This document shows, in pieces, positions 1-10,159 of a stretch of 64,000 bases of DNA; position 1 is the stretch's first letter; every line of letters begins with the position of its first letter. The stretch covers positions 4,092,001 to 4,156,000 of the forward strand of contig NC_079516.1 of assembly GCF_000801105.2 (NCBI RefSeq). Direction: 5' to 3'. A program made the translations under genes and the position numbers. This stretch comes from Raphanus sativus (Eukaryota; Streptophyta; Magnoliopsida; Brassicales; Brassicaceae). The notes under the pieces were generated by a model, which did not search any database, was not told where the DNA came from, and saw nothing but the letters and a program-made list of their open reading frames with translations.

Positions 1-28
1 CGCGTTTCAACGCGGGTACTATTCTAGT
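1..28 (+). mobile_element. Helitron 3' terminus (element lies upstream of window)
   Basis: The window opens inside a Helitron-type 3' end: a short GC hairpin (GCGTT/AACGC arms) followed after about 10 bases by CTAGT at 24-28. The same terminus recurs at 1700-1728. Only the last bases of the element are in the window. The hairpin-plus-CTAGT ending is the established Helitron 3' signature. Confidence 0.7.
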
Positions 29-2605
29 ATTCTATTAAATATGAATCATATTCTATTGATTGTATGTTGTGTCCAATTAACTATGACCTATATATAAATA
101 TAAAGATAATTGTATAACTGTAATCACTTTTTTTAACGTTCCACTTTAATCTCAAAACTCTCGCCATCCATTTCACACAAATTCAATATTAATCGACAGT
201 TATATATTTGATAATATTGAAACTTTTCTTCTATTGAATTCATAATAAAAGCAAACTAAACTGAATGACCACTGCGGGCAACACACCTAGTTTCTATAAT
301 ACAAAGTTACAACAATTTGACAATTAAACTTACAGGTCGTTTCATCCATTACATTCCTCCCAACCGACTGGAAAATCCAGTAATTATGGCTTTTGCATAA
401 ACCGAGTGCGAAGTGTTTTCACATAAATACTCGGACATCTTCTCAAGACTCTTGGTGAGATTTCTTGGTGGTTGACGCATCGTACAGGCGTTTTCAACGC
501 AGGAGATGATCTACACAAAACAAAACAACATGATGTACGTAAGTCGATCAATGATAATTATAAATTATTAACATAAGTTACTCTATACCTGATTCATTTT
601 CTTTCGAGACAAAGTGAAACAAACGTCAAGAATTCAAAGGGAAGTCAAAGCTCTTTTCAAAAAATATTTTTGATTTTGAAACCTTATACTTTTGTTATCA
701 CTTTTTGTACATTTATTTTTACTTATATTTTGCTCATATTTTGCTCATATTTTGCTCATATTTTTCCATTTTTCCATTATTTATATTTTCCATTACATAT
801 ATTTTGCTTATCTATACTATTTAAAATAAACAATAAAAAAAATTACTTACAAAAAGTAATAGTTGGATCAATATATTTATTGTTAGATTGAAATAAAAAT
901 AATATATATTTCTACTCTATTAAAATAGAGTTCTATTTTTATCTACCATAAAAGTTATCACTTAAATTTTGGACTTATTCATAGCTCTACCATTTAATAT
1001 GCACATTCATTATACAATATATTTGATATTAACTTAATTACTTAATCTACTAATAAAATAAAATATTAATTGGGTAAGAATCCGTATGGTTACCATATTT
1101 TGTGGAAAATTTGTTATGTCTTTAAGTAAAAGACTTAAGAAACAATTAAACTTTATACAAATAGTTTATCGATGTCAAAAAAAATACAAATAGTTTATCA
1201 CAAATAATCTTAATTTACCATATTTAAAATCATTTGAATAAATATCAAATAGTAAAGGAAAGTTAGTTACTTGATTCACCATAATAAATCTGCATATATA
1301 ACACTTATATAAATAATTAGATTAATTTCTTACGGCAAATTATTAAATTCGACTTAGAAATAAAAATATAATTTCATAAGTCAAAAGACAATATAACTTT
1401 TCAATGATGATTTCTTAAAATCTCTTCACCACAAGATTATTAATATATTTCCATAAAATGTGAATGCTCTGAAGAAACTTTACAAGTAATATAAGATATA
1501 TATGTATTTCTACTAATTTGAAAACCTAAAAAGAAAAAATGATTTATTTTGATGAGAATGAATTTCTCAGAAATATTTTTCATGTTGTATGCTAAATTGG
1601 TAATACAACCTCCACTTTCAGAAATAATTAAATTTAAAATAATTAACTAATCTACTGTATAAATTATATACATATTTTTTATTTTAAAAAAAAAACAATC
1701 TGCGTTTCAACGCGGGTACTATTCTAGTATTCTATTAAATATGAATCATATTCTATTGATTGTATGTTGTGTCCAATTAACTATGACCTATATATAATAT
1801 AAAAGATAATTGTATAACTGTAATCACTTTTTTAACGCTCCACTTTAATCTCAAAACTCTCGCCATCCATTTCACAAATTCAATATTAATCGACAGTTAT
1901 ATATTTGATAATATTGAAACTTTTCTTCTATTGAATTCATAATAAAAGCAAACTAAACTGAATGACCACTGCGGGCAACACACCTAGTTTCTATAATACA
2001 AAGTTACAACAATTTGACAATTAAACTTACAGGTCGTTTCATCCATTACATTCCTCCCAACCGACTGGAAAATCCAGTAATTATGGCTTTTGCATAAACC
2101 GAGTGCGAAATGTTTTCACATAAATACTCGGACATCTTCTCAAGACTCTTGGTGAGATTCCTTGGTGGTTGACGCATCGTACAGGCGTTTTCAACGCATG
2201 AGATGATCTACACAAAACAAAACAACATGATATACGTAAGTCGATCAATGATAATTATAAATTATTAACATAAGTTACTCTATACCTGATTCATTTTCTT
2301 TTGAGACAAAGTGAAACAAACGTCAAGAATTCAAAGGGAAGTCAAAGCTCTTTTCAAAAAATATGTTTGATTTTGAAACCTTATACTTTTGTTATCACTT
2401 TTTGTACATTTATTTTTACTTATATTTTGCTCATATTTTGCTCATATTTTGCTCATATTTTCCATTTTTCCATTATATATTTTCCATTACATATATTTTG
2501 CTTATCTATACTATTTAAACATAAACAATAAAAAAAATTACTTACAAAAAGTAATAGTTGGATCAATATATTTATTGTTAGATTGGAATAAAAATAATAT
2601 ATATT
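29..2605 (+). repeat. Tandem array: unit X, Helitron, unit X
   Basis: A unit of about 0.88 kb occurs at 29-910 and again at 1729-2605 in direct orientation. The copies differ only by scattered single-base changes and small indels. Each copy begins immediately after a Helitron 3' end (CTAGT at 24-28 and 1724-1728), so the duplicated block is Helitron end plus X. A 45 bp piece of X also appears at 2862-2906. No convincing gene is seen in X; its longest open frames are low-complexity and AT-rich. Confidence 0.85.
911..1728 (+). mobile_element. Non-autonomous Helitron between two X units
   Basis: Begins TCTACTCTATTAAAATAGAG at 911, matching the TC-TATTAAAA style of Brassicaceae Helitron 5' ends. 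It ends with a hairpin (1701-1716) and CTAGT at 1724-1728. The 818 bp are AT-rich with no Rep/helicase coding, so it is non-autonomous. The base before the start is T and the base after the end is A, not the usual A and T, so the borders may have been altered by the tandem rearrangement. Confidence 0.65.
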
Positions 2606-2906
2606 TTAATTAAAATAATATGATTAATATAAGTTCATTTTATTTTAATATATATATTGATAATTATTATTAATATTAATTTTAATAATTTATCTAATCA
2701 AAAAATTAAAATTCGTTTTTTATTTTGTGGTTAATTTATATTTTATTCATCAGAGGTATAAATGATATTGACCATTCTAATTTTTTTTTATTTTACAATA
2801 TATTTATAGATTTTGGATAATTCTTATCATTATTAATTTTATTTACTTATGTAACTTCATCTTCTATTGAATTCATAACAAAAGCAAACTAAACTGAATG
2901 ACCACT

Positions 2907-4038
2907 TTCTGCATTGGTAACGAGAATTTTTGGGTCCTTCAACCGAACTCTGGAGGTAGTTGGATTTGGAAGGCTCTATGCAAGCTACGGGATATAGCGA
3001 GACCCTTTCTGCATTGTCAAATTGGATCCGGAATTACAGCAAGTTTTTGGTTTGATAATTGGACATCAGTGGGTCCTCTTATCGATCACGTCGGCCCTAG
3101 AGGCCCGATAAGCACGGGCATCGACATCAATGCAGTGGTGGCAGATGCATTGACGGAGAATGGCTGGTGCTTTGAGCATAGTAGGAGCAGAAACCAGGTC
3201 ATTACCTTACTCAAAAAATCTGTCCCCGACTCTGGACCGATCATGAGTTCGGAAGTGGATGATACTTATGTCTTGTACTCGAATGGTCAAAATGGGGCAG
3301 GTAACTTCTCTACAAGTGAGACTTGGAGGGCTCTATTCCCTTCTACAGAAGTGGTTTTTTGGCATCAGGTGGTGTGGTTCTCTGGTCGGATTCCCAAGCA
3401 TGCTTTTCTTTCTTGGATAGCAGCAAGGGATAGAATGGTTACCAGAGATAGACTCTTAAGATGGGGTTTGCAAGTCCCTCCAAACTGTGTGCTGTGTGTG
3501 ACTCATAGTGAAACTAGACAGCACCTTTTCTTTGACTGCCCATTTAGTCATCAAGTATGGTCCTTCTTCACAGCTAAGCTTAATCTGTCACCTCCCCACC
3601 TGTTTGAGGATGGGCTTAGATGGTTGAAACATCCATCTCGTGATGATAATGTGAAGTTGATTGTGAAGCTGCTTCATCAGGCCTGCCTATATTTCATCTG
3701 GAAAGAGAGAAATGATAAGATTCATTCCAATGGGCAGAAACGCCCTGCTGTGATTATTAATGAGATTAAGCAGATGCTAAGGCTCAGACTCGACCCTTTG
3801 GCGAGGGCGCAACGACTACACCAGGGCGAGGAATCAGTCCTTGCGACGTGGCTCAGGTTTTTTGCAGGATAGGATCCTATTTCTTTCGGTCTGGCCTAGA
3901 GATCTTGAAGGGTTAAAGAAGAAATCAGGAGAATTAGTTCAGGTTTCTTTTAGTCCGTCTGTGGGCGTTTTTTTTTTCGTTCTTAGTTGTATTGGTTTTT
4001 TTTAATAAATAAATGGAATTTTAAAGGAAAAAAAAAAA
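2907..4038 (+). mobile_element. 5'-truncated LINE with poly(A) tail and TSD
   Basis: The open frame up to 3872 encodes the C-terminal part of a plant non-LTR retrotransposon ORF2, including the zf-RVT-like segment: WFSGRIPKHAFLSWIA, then CVLC, then RQHLFFDCPF with its Cys/His spacing. The reverse transcriptase and endonuclease domains are missing through 5' truncation. A short 3' UTR follows, ending in an A-rich tail at about 4028-4039. The target-site duplication ACTGAATGACCACT lies at 2893-2906 and 4039-4052. The ATG at 2898 belongs to flanking DNA, so this is not a gene start. Confidence 0.9.
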
Positions 4039-4052
4039 ACTGAATGACCACT

Positions 4053-4067
4053 GCTGACAAAAAAAAA
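4053..4067 (+). mobile_element. Micro-retroinsertion GCTGAC-A(9)
   Basis: A 15 bp insert of GCTGAC plus an A-run sits between TGAATGACCACT at 4041-4052 and the same 12-mer at 4068-4079. With the LINE to its left, the target word is present three times. Confidence 0.6.
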
Positions 4068-4090
4068 TGAATGACCACTAAATATAAAAC

Positions 4091-4128
4091 TAACCAGATT
4101 TTGATCTGCGATTTTAAAGCGCGGATGT
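4091..4128 (-). mobile_element. Degenerate Helitron 3' end, reverse orientation
   Basis: A decayed version of the reverse complement of a hairpin-plus-CTAGT terminus: CCAG for CTAG, then ATTTTGATC and an imperfect GC stem. The matching 5' end was not found. Confidence 0.35.
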
Positions 4129-4130
4129 AA

Positions 4131-5110
4131 TTTTTATTGACAATTTATTAACCTGTTTGTTTGTTCACTAATATGTTTAAGGATTAGTTTGGTTTTCGAT
4201 TCAGTTCCAATTTTTTTTTCACTTTGGTTCCAGTTCAGTCGTAGTTTTCCTTGATTCAGAAAACAAAATGTGGGGTTCAAGTTGGTTTAGGTTCGGTTCA
4301 CATTTCTGGATGATTTTGAATAATTCGTAAAATCACATTTTTAGGATTTTAATAAAATACCGGATAATTCGGATAAATCTTAATACTGTGTTATGATAAT
4401 TAAAAATATTTCAGATAAAAACTAATACAATAATCTTGTTTTTGAGTAGCTTGAATTATAAGTAGTATTTTAAAGATATTGATAATTTAAAACTAAATAT
4501 ACATATATATATAATGTATTTTAGATAGTTAGGCTTTTGGTTTGGTTTCAATTTTTAGTTTTTTTGTTCTGAAGGTATAGGAAAGCTTCAAATATTTGTC
4601 AACATTAATTCAATTTTGATTTAGCTTTTTGATTGGTTTTGTTTTAATGAACAAATATCAAGCTGCATTAACAGTGGAGTGTTTTTTTATTGATAATTTA
4701 TTGGTTTTGTTCACTAATATGTTTAAGAATTAGTTTGGTTTTCGATTCAATTCCAATTTTTTTTTGGTTCCAGTTCAGTTGTAGTTTTTGTTTATTTTTT
4801 TCAATCCAAGAAATATAAGAACCGTTTGATTATTTATAAAGTTAGTTTCGGTTTCAGTTTGACTATTTGTTTTTTTTTCCTTGATTCAGAAAACAAAATT
4901 TGGAGTTTAATTTGGTTTAATTTAGGTTCGATTTACATTTCTAGATAATTTTGAATAATTCGGAGAAATCACATTTTAGGATTTTGATAAAAATACCGGA
5001 TAATTTGAATAAATCTAAATGTAGATTTTGATCAGTTGTAATATTTTTTCAGTCTAAGAAATATAAGAACCGTTTGATTATTTATAAATTTAGTTCTGGT
5101 TTTAGTTTTA
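4131..5110. repeat. Diverged internal direct repeats
   Basis: A block at about 4131-4382 (starting near TTTTTATTGACAATTTATT) recurs at about 4686-5020. The second copy carries an extra ~80 bp segment (about 4790-4870), and that segment is itself repeated at 5027-5110 around AAGAACCGTTTGATTATTTA. No coding is visible. The source element was not recognised. Confidence 0.6.
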
Positions 5111-5523
5111 AATAATGAATATTCACAAACTCAAGATTAGATTTTATATGGTAAACTTTTCTAATTTTCTGACTGATAGATCAGCATGTCTGATGTAATT
5201 TCAAAAATGTTATTTTGTTTTGACATAGTAAATAATATATTAATATACCTCTACAAAGTTTATTAAGATCAACAAAACTAAATATCATTTCTGCATGTTT
5301 TGTAATTGTCAATAGAGACATTGTCAACCACTGTTAGAAGTCATTTGAAAATATAGAGACTTCATAATTTAATGGTTTATATTAATGTATCACAAGTATT
5401 ACGGTGTTCAAAATCAATTCCAATAGGGGGAGATTAGTATCTTAGCTATCATAATAATAACTGAACAATAATAGGCGATTAAAGTATTAGATGATCTATT
5501 TTTCATTTCCTAAACTACCTTTA

Positions 5524-5889
5524 GGAGGGTGTATTCAACCGAGAGTTTCAGGTGATTTGTATTAAAATGACAAATCCACTGTTATTCAAACATGAATTTT
5601 AAAAACTCATTTAAAATCCACTGTTATTGAACTTAACATTTCATAAAGTACTCTGAAATCCACTGTTATTGAAAATATTTTAAGTTGTGGGATTTTAAAA
5701 TTTTGAGGTGATTTTAGGGTGTTTGGGTGGAGTTTCTTAGTTAAAAAAATAAAACTCAAATCCCATTATTTTAGGTGATATTCTAGAGTAGTTTAACAAA
5801 AATCACTTAAATCTCTGCAACTTATTAAAATCATCTAAAACTCCATTAAAAATCAAATCACATCAAATACTAAATTGAATACATCCCCC
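5524..5889. mobile_element. Harbinger/Tourist-like MITE
   Basis: Terminal inverted repeats GGAGGGTGTATTCAA (5524-5538) and TTGAATACATCCCCC (5875-5889) match at 13 of 15 positions. They are flanked by the 3 bp duplication TTA at 5521-5523 and 5890-5892. The 366 bp interior is AT-rich and non-coding. TTA duplications are typical of the PIF/Harbinger superfamily. Confidence 0.8.
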
Positions 5890-6070
5890 TTAATGAATTT
5901 TAGTTTGTAAGGTAAAACTGATGGCACAAAAAATAATATTCCAAGAAAATCCAATGGTAAATCGATAAAAGGATTCTTAATTTAATGGTATTGATAATTA
6001 ATATATGTCCAAAGTAACTTATAAAGAAGCGAGTTTTTACAATTACAGTAGCTATATTTTTAAGATCCTA

Positions 6071-6090
6071 ACTAGATTTTAACCCGCATG
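6071..6090 (-). mobile_element. Possible Helitron 3' end, reverse orientation
   Basis: ACTAGATTTTAACCCGC is the reverse complement of the ending GCGGGTTAAAATCTAGT, but no clear hairpin partner and no 5' end are seen. The complete Helitron at 6370 may have inserted into this older element. Confidence 0.4.
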
Positions 6091-6369
6091 TCCGTACTGA
6101 TATTTTTCCATTTTATATATTGTATTTGATAGTATTACAATGTTTAAAATATATATTTTCAGTGTTATATGTTATATATTGTGTAACTCTTTAATATTAT
6201 CATTTACATTTTTTATTTGGCTTTATTAATATATAGTGATTTGTTAAAACATTTACTTTATTATTAATTTTGATTACTTACTAATATATTTTCGAATTAG
6301 GTACAATAAAAATATGAAATAATCAAATAGAAAACCTCCTTCAAAATATGTTTTTCTTTAATTTATACA

Positions 6370-6998
6370 TCTATATATATAAAGAAGAGTTGGTTCTCTC
6401 CCGCTAACACATCAGCATCCAGCTAGATAATTCAAGCTCTGTCGCGTTGCCACGTGTTCAAAGGCGGACGAAACTCAGCATTTCATTTAACTCGTAACGT
6501 GATGGGCTTCCTTTGTGATTTCGTGTTTGGGCTCTGAGTCTGGTGTCTTCGTCCAGCCCAAGTAGAGTTGTTTCTCGCTTTAACCCTAATTGCTCCATCG
6601 CATGTTTGGAGATCGTCTCTCCGTTCCTCCGACGATGGTGCATGACGTCTGAGAGTCCTTTTCCAGACTGAAACTGGCGGAGGTGTAACTTCACGTTTAT
6701 TCCAATTAATTCCATCACCACTATGAGTCTTCAATACGTCGTTCCTAACTCAGGCGGTGTGAAATCTGTGTGAGTACTTCTCCTTCCGAACTCATCATCT
6801 CTTTCTATCTCTTTCAGTATACTTATTCGTGCTGTTATGGCTAACTCAATGTAAGTTCATTTCTTCGTATTTTTTTGTAGTGTATCATACAAATCTCTTG
6901 CAAATACAAACCCGAAATACAAACTATAAAATCATATAAAATAATAGCTTAGATCACAAGTAAAGTATATCCTGCCCGTAGGGCGAGCCGACCCTAGT
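6370..6998 (+). mobile_element. Complete non-autonomous Helitron
   Basis: Starts TCTATATATATAAAG at 6370, preceded by A at 6369. It ends with a small GCCC-GTA-GGGC hairpin (6974-6984) and CTAGT at 6994-6998, followed by T. The A/T host dinucleotide and termini fit Helitrons. The 629 bp interior is more GC-rich than its surroundings, with a stretch at 6430-6900 resembling transcribed DNA, but no Rep/helicase and no recognised captured gene. Confidence 0.8.
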
Positions 6999-7204
6999 TT
7001 TTACATATAATATATTTTTAAATTTTATCTATTTATATTATAGAAAATAAATATGTTTAAGATAACTTATATTTACATGTTGTGTTTAAGAAAATATGCC
7101 TTGACATATATCATTTTAGTATTTTATGGGATTTATAAGAAAAACATTGATTTGTTTAAATAATATAACTCTATTGTTTTAGTAAATTTTATACGTAGTA
7201 GTAT

Positions 7205-7219
7205 TTTGTTTTGGTCAAA
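7205..7219 (-). mobile_element. Micro-retroinsertion (reverse), TTTGACC-A-rich
   Basis: GTAGTAGTAT at 7195-7204 and again at 7220-7229 flank a 15 bp insert whose reverse complement is TTTGACC followed by an A-rich run. The duplication is only 10 bp in AT-rich DNA, so chance is possible. Confidence 0.4.
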
Positions 7220-8351
7220 GTAGTAGTATCTATCATAGTATTTTAGTAAATTTTATTGATATAGGATATCTTTGGATGTTATGATAGTAAGTTTTTTTTT
7301 TTAATTAATACTTCAAAATATTATATTGGTTTAATTTTTACAACATATACAATTTTTTTTGTGGTGCATCTTTAAAAATTATTATTTATTATCTGTGATT
7401 TTAAATTTTGTAAAATTTGAAATATTATCATTTTTAATTAGAATATTTATTTTCAAAATTTTATATGTTGTCAAGAAAACTTTAGAAAATTACATAACTA
7501 TTTTTGAGTTGGGAACATTACATGAATTTTGAATTTTTTTGATACCACATTAATATATTATTTTATAAAAAAAATTAGTTATTATTTAATATTTCTCTAA
7601 CAGATTTTGTTATAATTAAAATAAAATAAATTTATAGTTAAAATTTGATTTGTCAATAATATTTTAAATGAATTACTAAAATTTCAAAGTTTTCTAATAA
7701 CATATTTTTAAATAGTATATGAACTAAAGATTATTATATACTATGATATTTTTGTATATAAACATTTTAAACAATATATTGTTGAGAGTTTCAAAATAAA
7801 TAAAAATATTATATGTATTTGTAGATGTAAAAGTTTAGCCTATGTTAGTAAATTTTTTTAAAAATAAAAATATAGTTTACGAATTTTAACTCAAATTAAT
7901 GATGGGTAATAATTTATTTAAATGAAAAAAAAAATATTATATTTGTATTTATCTCGATGACTAATTAATATTGATAATAATCAAACACAAAATACGAGCG
8001 AATGAACTGAGATATAACAGATGCATATCCTGTATTTTCAAATGGTAAATTAGTAAACAAATGAACAACATCTTGCGTCGGTGGTTGGATTTTAGATTTT
8101 TTTAAAAATAAATCATATCAATGTAAAGTGACGTATAAAATAAGTGATGGAACCTAGAGATCCAAAAAAGCTTCGCGTCGGCCTAGAAGCAACCATATAG
8201 TCAATTAGTCATACACCGAAGGAATCACAAAACAGCATAAAGCAAGATTTTTATTCTTATTCCACGGTTAACTACTATTACATTTATAAGTACTCTCTAT
8301 TATTATTAATCGTAAACTAACGAAAATACTTAAAACAGAGAGATATATCTC

Positions 8352-8367
8352 TTCTTTTTTTTGTCAC
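8352..8367 (-). mobile_element. Micro-retroinsertion (reverse), GTGAC-A(8)
   Basis: An AGAGATATATCTC-type word at 8339-8351 recurs with one AT unit more at 8368-8382. The 16 bp between them read, in reverse complement, GTGAC followed by an A-rich run. It lies just beyond the stop codon of the small membrane protein gene. Confidence 0.5.
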
Positions 8368-8385
8368 AGAGATATATATCTCATA

Positions 8386-8706
8386 CTAGTCGAGTTTAGT
8401 GAAGCTACCAAGGAGAGTACTGTCTTCGTGCTGTCCGCCAACGACATAGTCAAGGATCCCTTCTGCCGCCACTTTTATGCCGGAGCCATCGCTGGAGATA
8501 GCAGATGACGTCGGAAGGTCTGAGTTCCGGGCGAAGAAGAAAACGGCGGCGAGAAAGAGGGTGGTGGAGAGAAATAGAGGCCAGAAGTAAGAAAAAACGG
8601 TGAGGAAACGGGGAGAATAAGTGACGAGAGCGACGGTGAGGAGAGATAAAACGAAGGCAAAGACGATGTGGAACTTGAACTTTACGAGCTTCTCTCGGAA
8701 ATCCAT
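8386..8706 (-). CDS. Small two-helix membrane protein, function unknown
   Basis: A single exon encodes 106 residues from MDFREKLVKFK. Two hydrophobic stretches, at about residues 11-30 and 37-57, suggest a helical hairpin in a membrane. A polar C-terminal tail ends in TLLGSFTKLD. An upstream in-frame ATG at 8805 would add 33 residues, but that extension comes from a CT-rich leader-like tract, so the 8706 start is preferred. By position it probably corresponds to the Arabidopsis gene next to At3g13180 (near At3g13175, from memory). No domain was recognised. Its neighbour to the right, BRR2, looks like a later arrival between this gene and the methyltransferase. Confidence 0.7.
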   Translation of the reverse strand: MDFREKLVKFKFHIVFAFVLSLLTVALVTYSPRFLTVFSYFWPLFLSTTLFLAAVFFFARNSDLPTSSAISSDGSGIKVAAEGILDYVVGGQHEDSTLLGSFTKLD

Positions 8707-8954
8707 CGAAGATATGTTCTGTGACTTTTTGTTTTTGCTAACCACAAGTGAGAGATAGATATGAAAGAGAGAGATAGTGAGAGAGAGGTGGTAAGCAATA
8801 TTCATATGATATAGTTCTCTCTAGTGTCGTCTGTAAACGTAAAGAAACAGGAAAGATTCTCCTGCTGACAAGGAAAACGTCAAGTTGATTTTTATTTATT
8901 TATTTTATTGCTATAGGAAAATAATCATGTGTTATTGAATTTTTTTAGATTATC

Positions 8955-8972
8955 TTTTTTTTTTGTCGACAC
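8955..8972 (-). mobile_element. Micro-retroinsertion (reverse), GTGTCGAC-A(10)
   Basis: TTTTTTAGATTATC (8941-8954) and TTTTTTAGATGATC (about 8975-8988) flank an insert whose reverse complement is GTGTCGAC plus an A-run. The duplication is 14 bp with one mismatch, though T-rich, which blurs its exact border. Confidence 0.55.
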
Positions 8973-9217
8973 TTTTTTTTTAGATGATCAAATCGTTTTA
9001 TTTTAAATAAATACTACATAAATTTTGTTATATTATTATAGACTCTGTCTATATTGTTTAGTGATTTCAATATTTATTTATTTTTCTAAGAAAGACATTG
9101 GTTTTTAGTTTCTTAAACAAAATGATGAAAATGTCGGTAAAAGTCAAAGAGTGTGTGACATTTTCTAACATTAATAGTAAATCGTACGAGAGAATATTAT
9201 GAATGACATTTCATTTC

Positions 9218-9488
9218 AATGTAGTTTTGTCCGTTTGGCATGATTGATTTTATCGACTTTATATCTAGGCCGACTAAACTATAATAGTGGGCTTATTCTG
9301 AGCCCATAACGTATACTTTTGACAACTGCACGACACGCCGTTTGTAGATCGCTGAAACCGTAAGACATTTTCTTTATATTGTTCATAACAGCATGATGTT
9401 TACATACCAACGAATAATTTCTACAAAGCTTACAAGATCTCTCATAACATCTTTAACTCTATGCATGGATCCCTCTTGAACCAAAAGG
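9218..9488. repeat. Left copy of direct repeat flanking BRR2
   Basis: 271 bp here match 18960-19261 closely, from AATGTAGTTTTGT to GAACCAAAAGG. The right copy lies next to the 3' end of the methyltransferase gene and is probably its downstream flank. This left copy lacks the small A-tailed insertion seen in the right copy at 19201-19230. Confidence 0.85.
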
Positions 9489-10159
9489 CTTAAGATCCCT
9501 GTAAGAGAATTAAGAATGATGATCTGTTATTCAAATGGATGCATTATTAATCTGTTTAAACACAGAATGAATCTTTATATCTGTGCAGCACTCAGTGGCC
9601 ATAGCAAATAGTGTAAGTTACTAAAATTATTTGATCTCAGATATAAAACTTTCACGATTTCATTCCTTGTTGACTGTAAGTTACAAAATTGAAGATGCTC
9701 ACTCTATAGTCCGAAACTTGTTCTTTTTGTCTTTTCTCTCTTTCCAAACTCGAACAGCAAAAGTGACATCGTAAAAGAAAGACAAAACACCCTAAAGAGT
9801 GTTGGATTTTTAAAGTGCTTAAGCAAAGAAAGATTCATATAAGAGTTGACTACTTCAGAGGCACAGCTCAGTGCTGCTTTCAATACGTCTCTACAACATC
9901 CTGGCCTCACGTCTCTACAAGTTTATGACCCGTCTACTGTTTCGGTCCAGACAACAAAAAAAAAAAGGAAGAGTACAGAACCACACATTTTGGTCTAAAA
10001 CTCAAAGACGCCATATTACATAAAAGTGAGAATGCTCTTCTCCAGAATCCAGCACGCCTGCAAAGAAAAGAGAGCATGTCTCAATTTCTGACTTTCAAAC
10101 TACCAAAAATCCAAGTTTCATCTGACAAATGCACTAAAACACTAACCTGAAACACAAGA
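9489..10159. other. 3' flank of BRR2
   Basis: Non-coding DNA downstream of the BRR2 stop, presumably holding its 3' UTR. An A-run at about 9955-9967 shows no matching flanking duplication. Nothing else was recognised. Confidence 0.6.

Larger units (their letters stand above)
4080..8385. other. Gene-free AT-rich intergenic region
   Basis: Apart from the repeats and elements listed separately, this stretch is very AT-rich. Open frames here are short and lack codon character. No gene was seen. Confidence 0.75.

Noticed and set aside
670..891. Small hydrophobic proteins in unit X
   Set aside because: Built from TTTTGCTCATA-type repeats; composition rather than coding. The two copies differ by frame-shifting indels.
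2898..2906. ATG at 2898 as start of a 324-residue gene
   Set aside because: The first bases belong to the target-site duplication outside the retrotransposon; the frame is a truncated LINE ORF2 read from flanking DNA.
6458..6734. Two overlapping minus-strand frames inside the Helitron at 6370
   Set aside because: Frames overlap each other, no domain is seen, and they are probably GC-richer Helitron filler.
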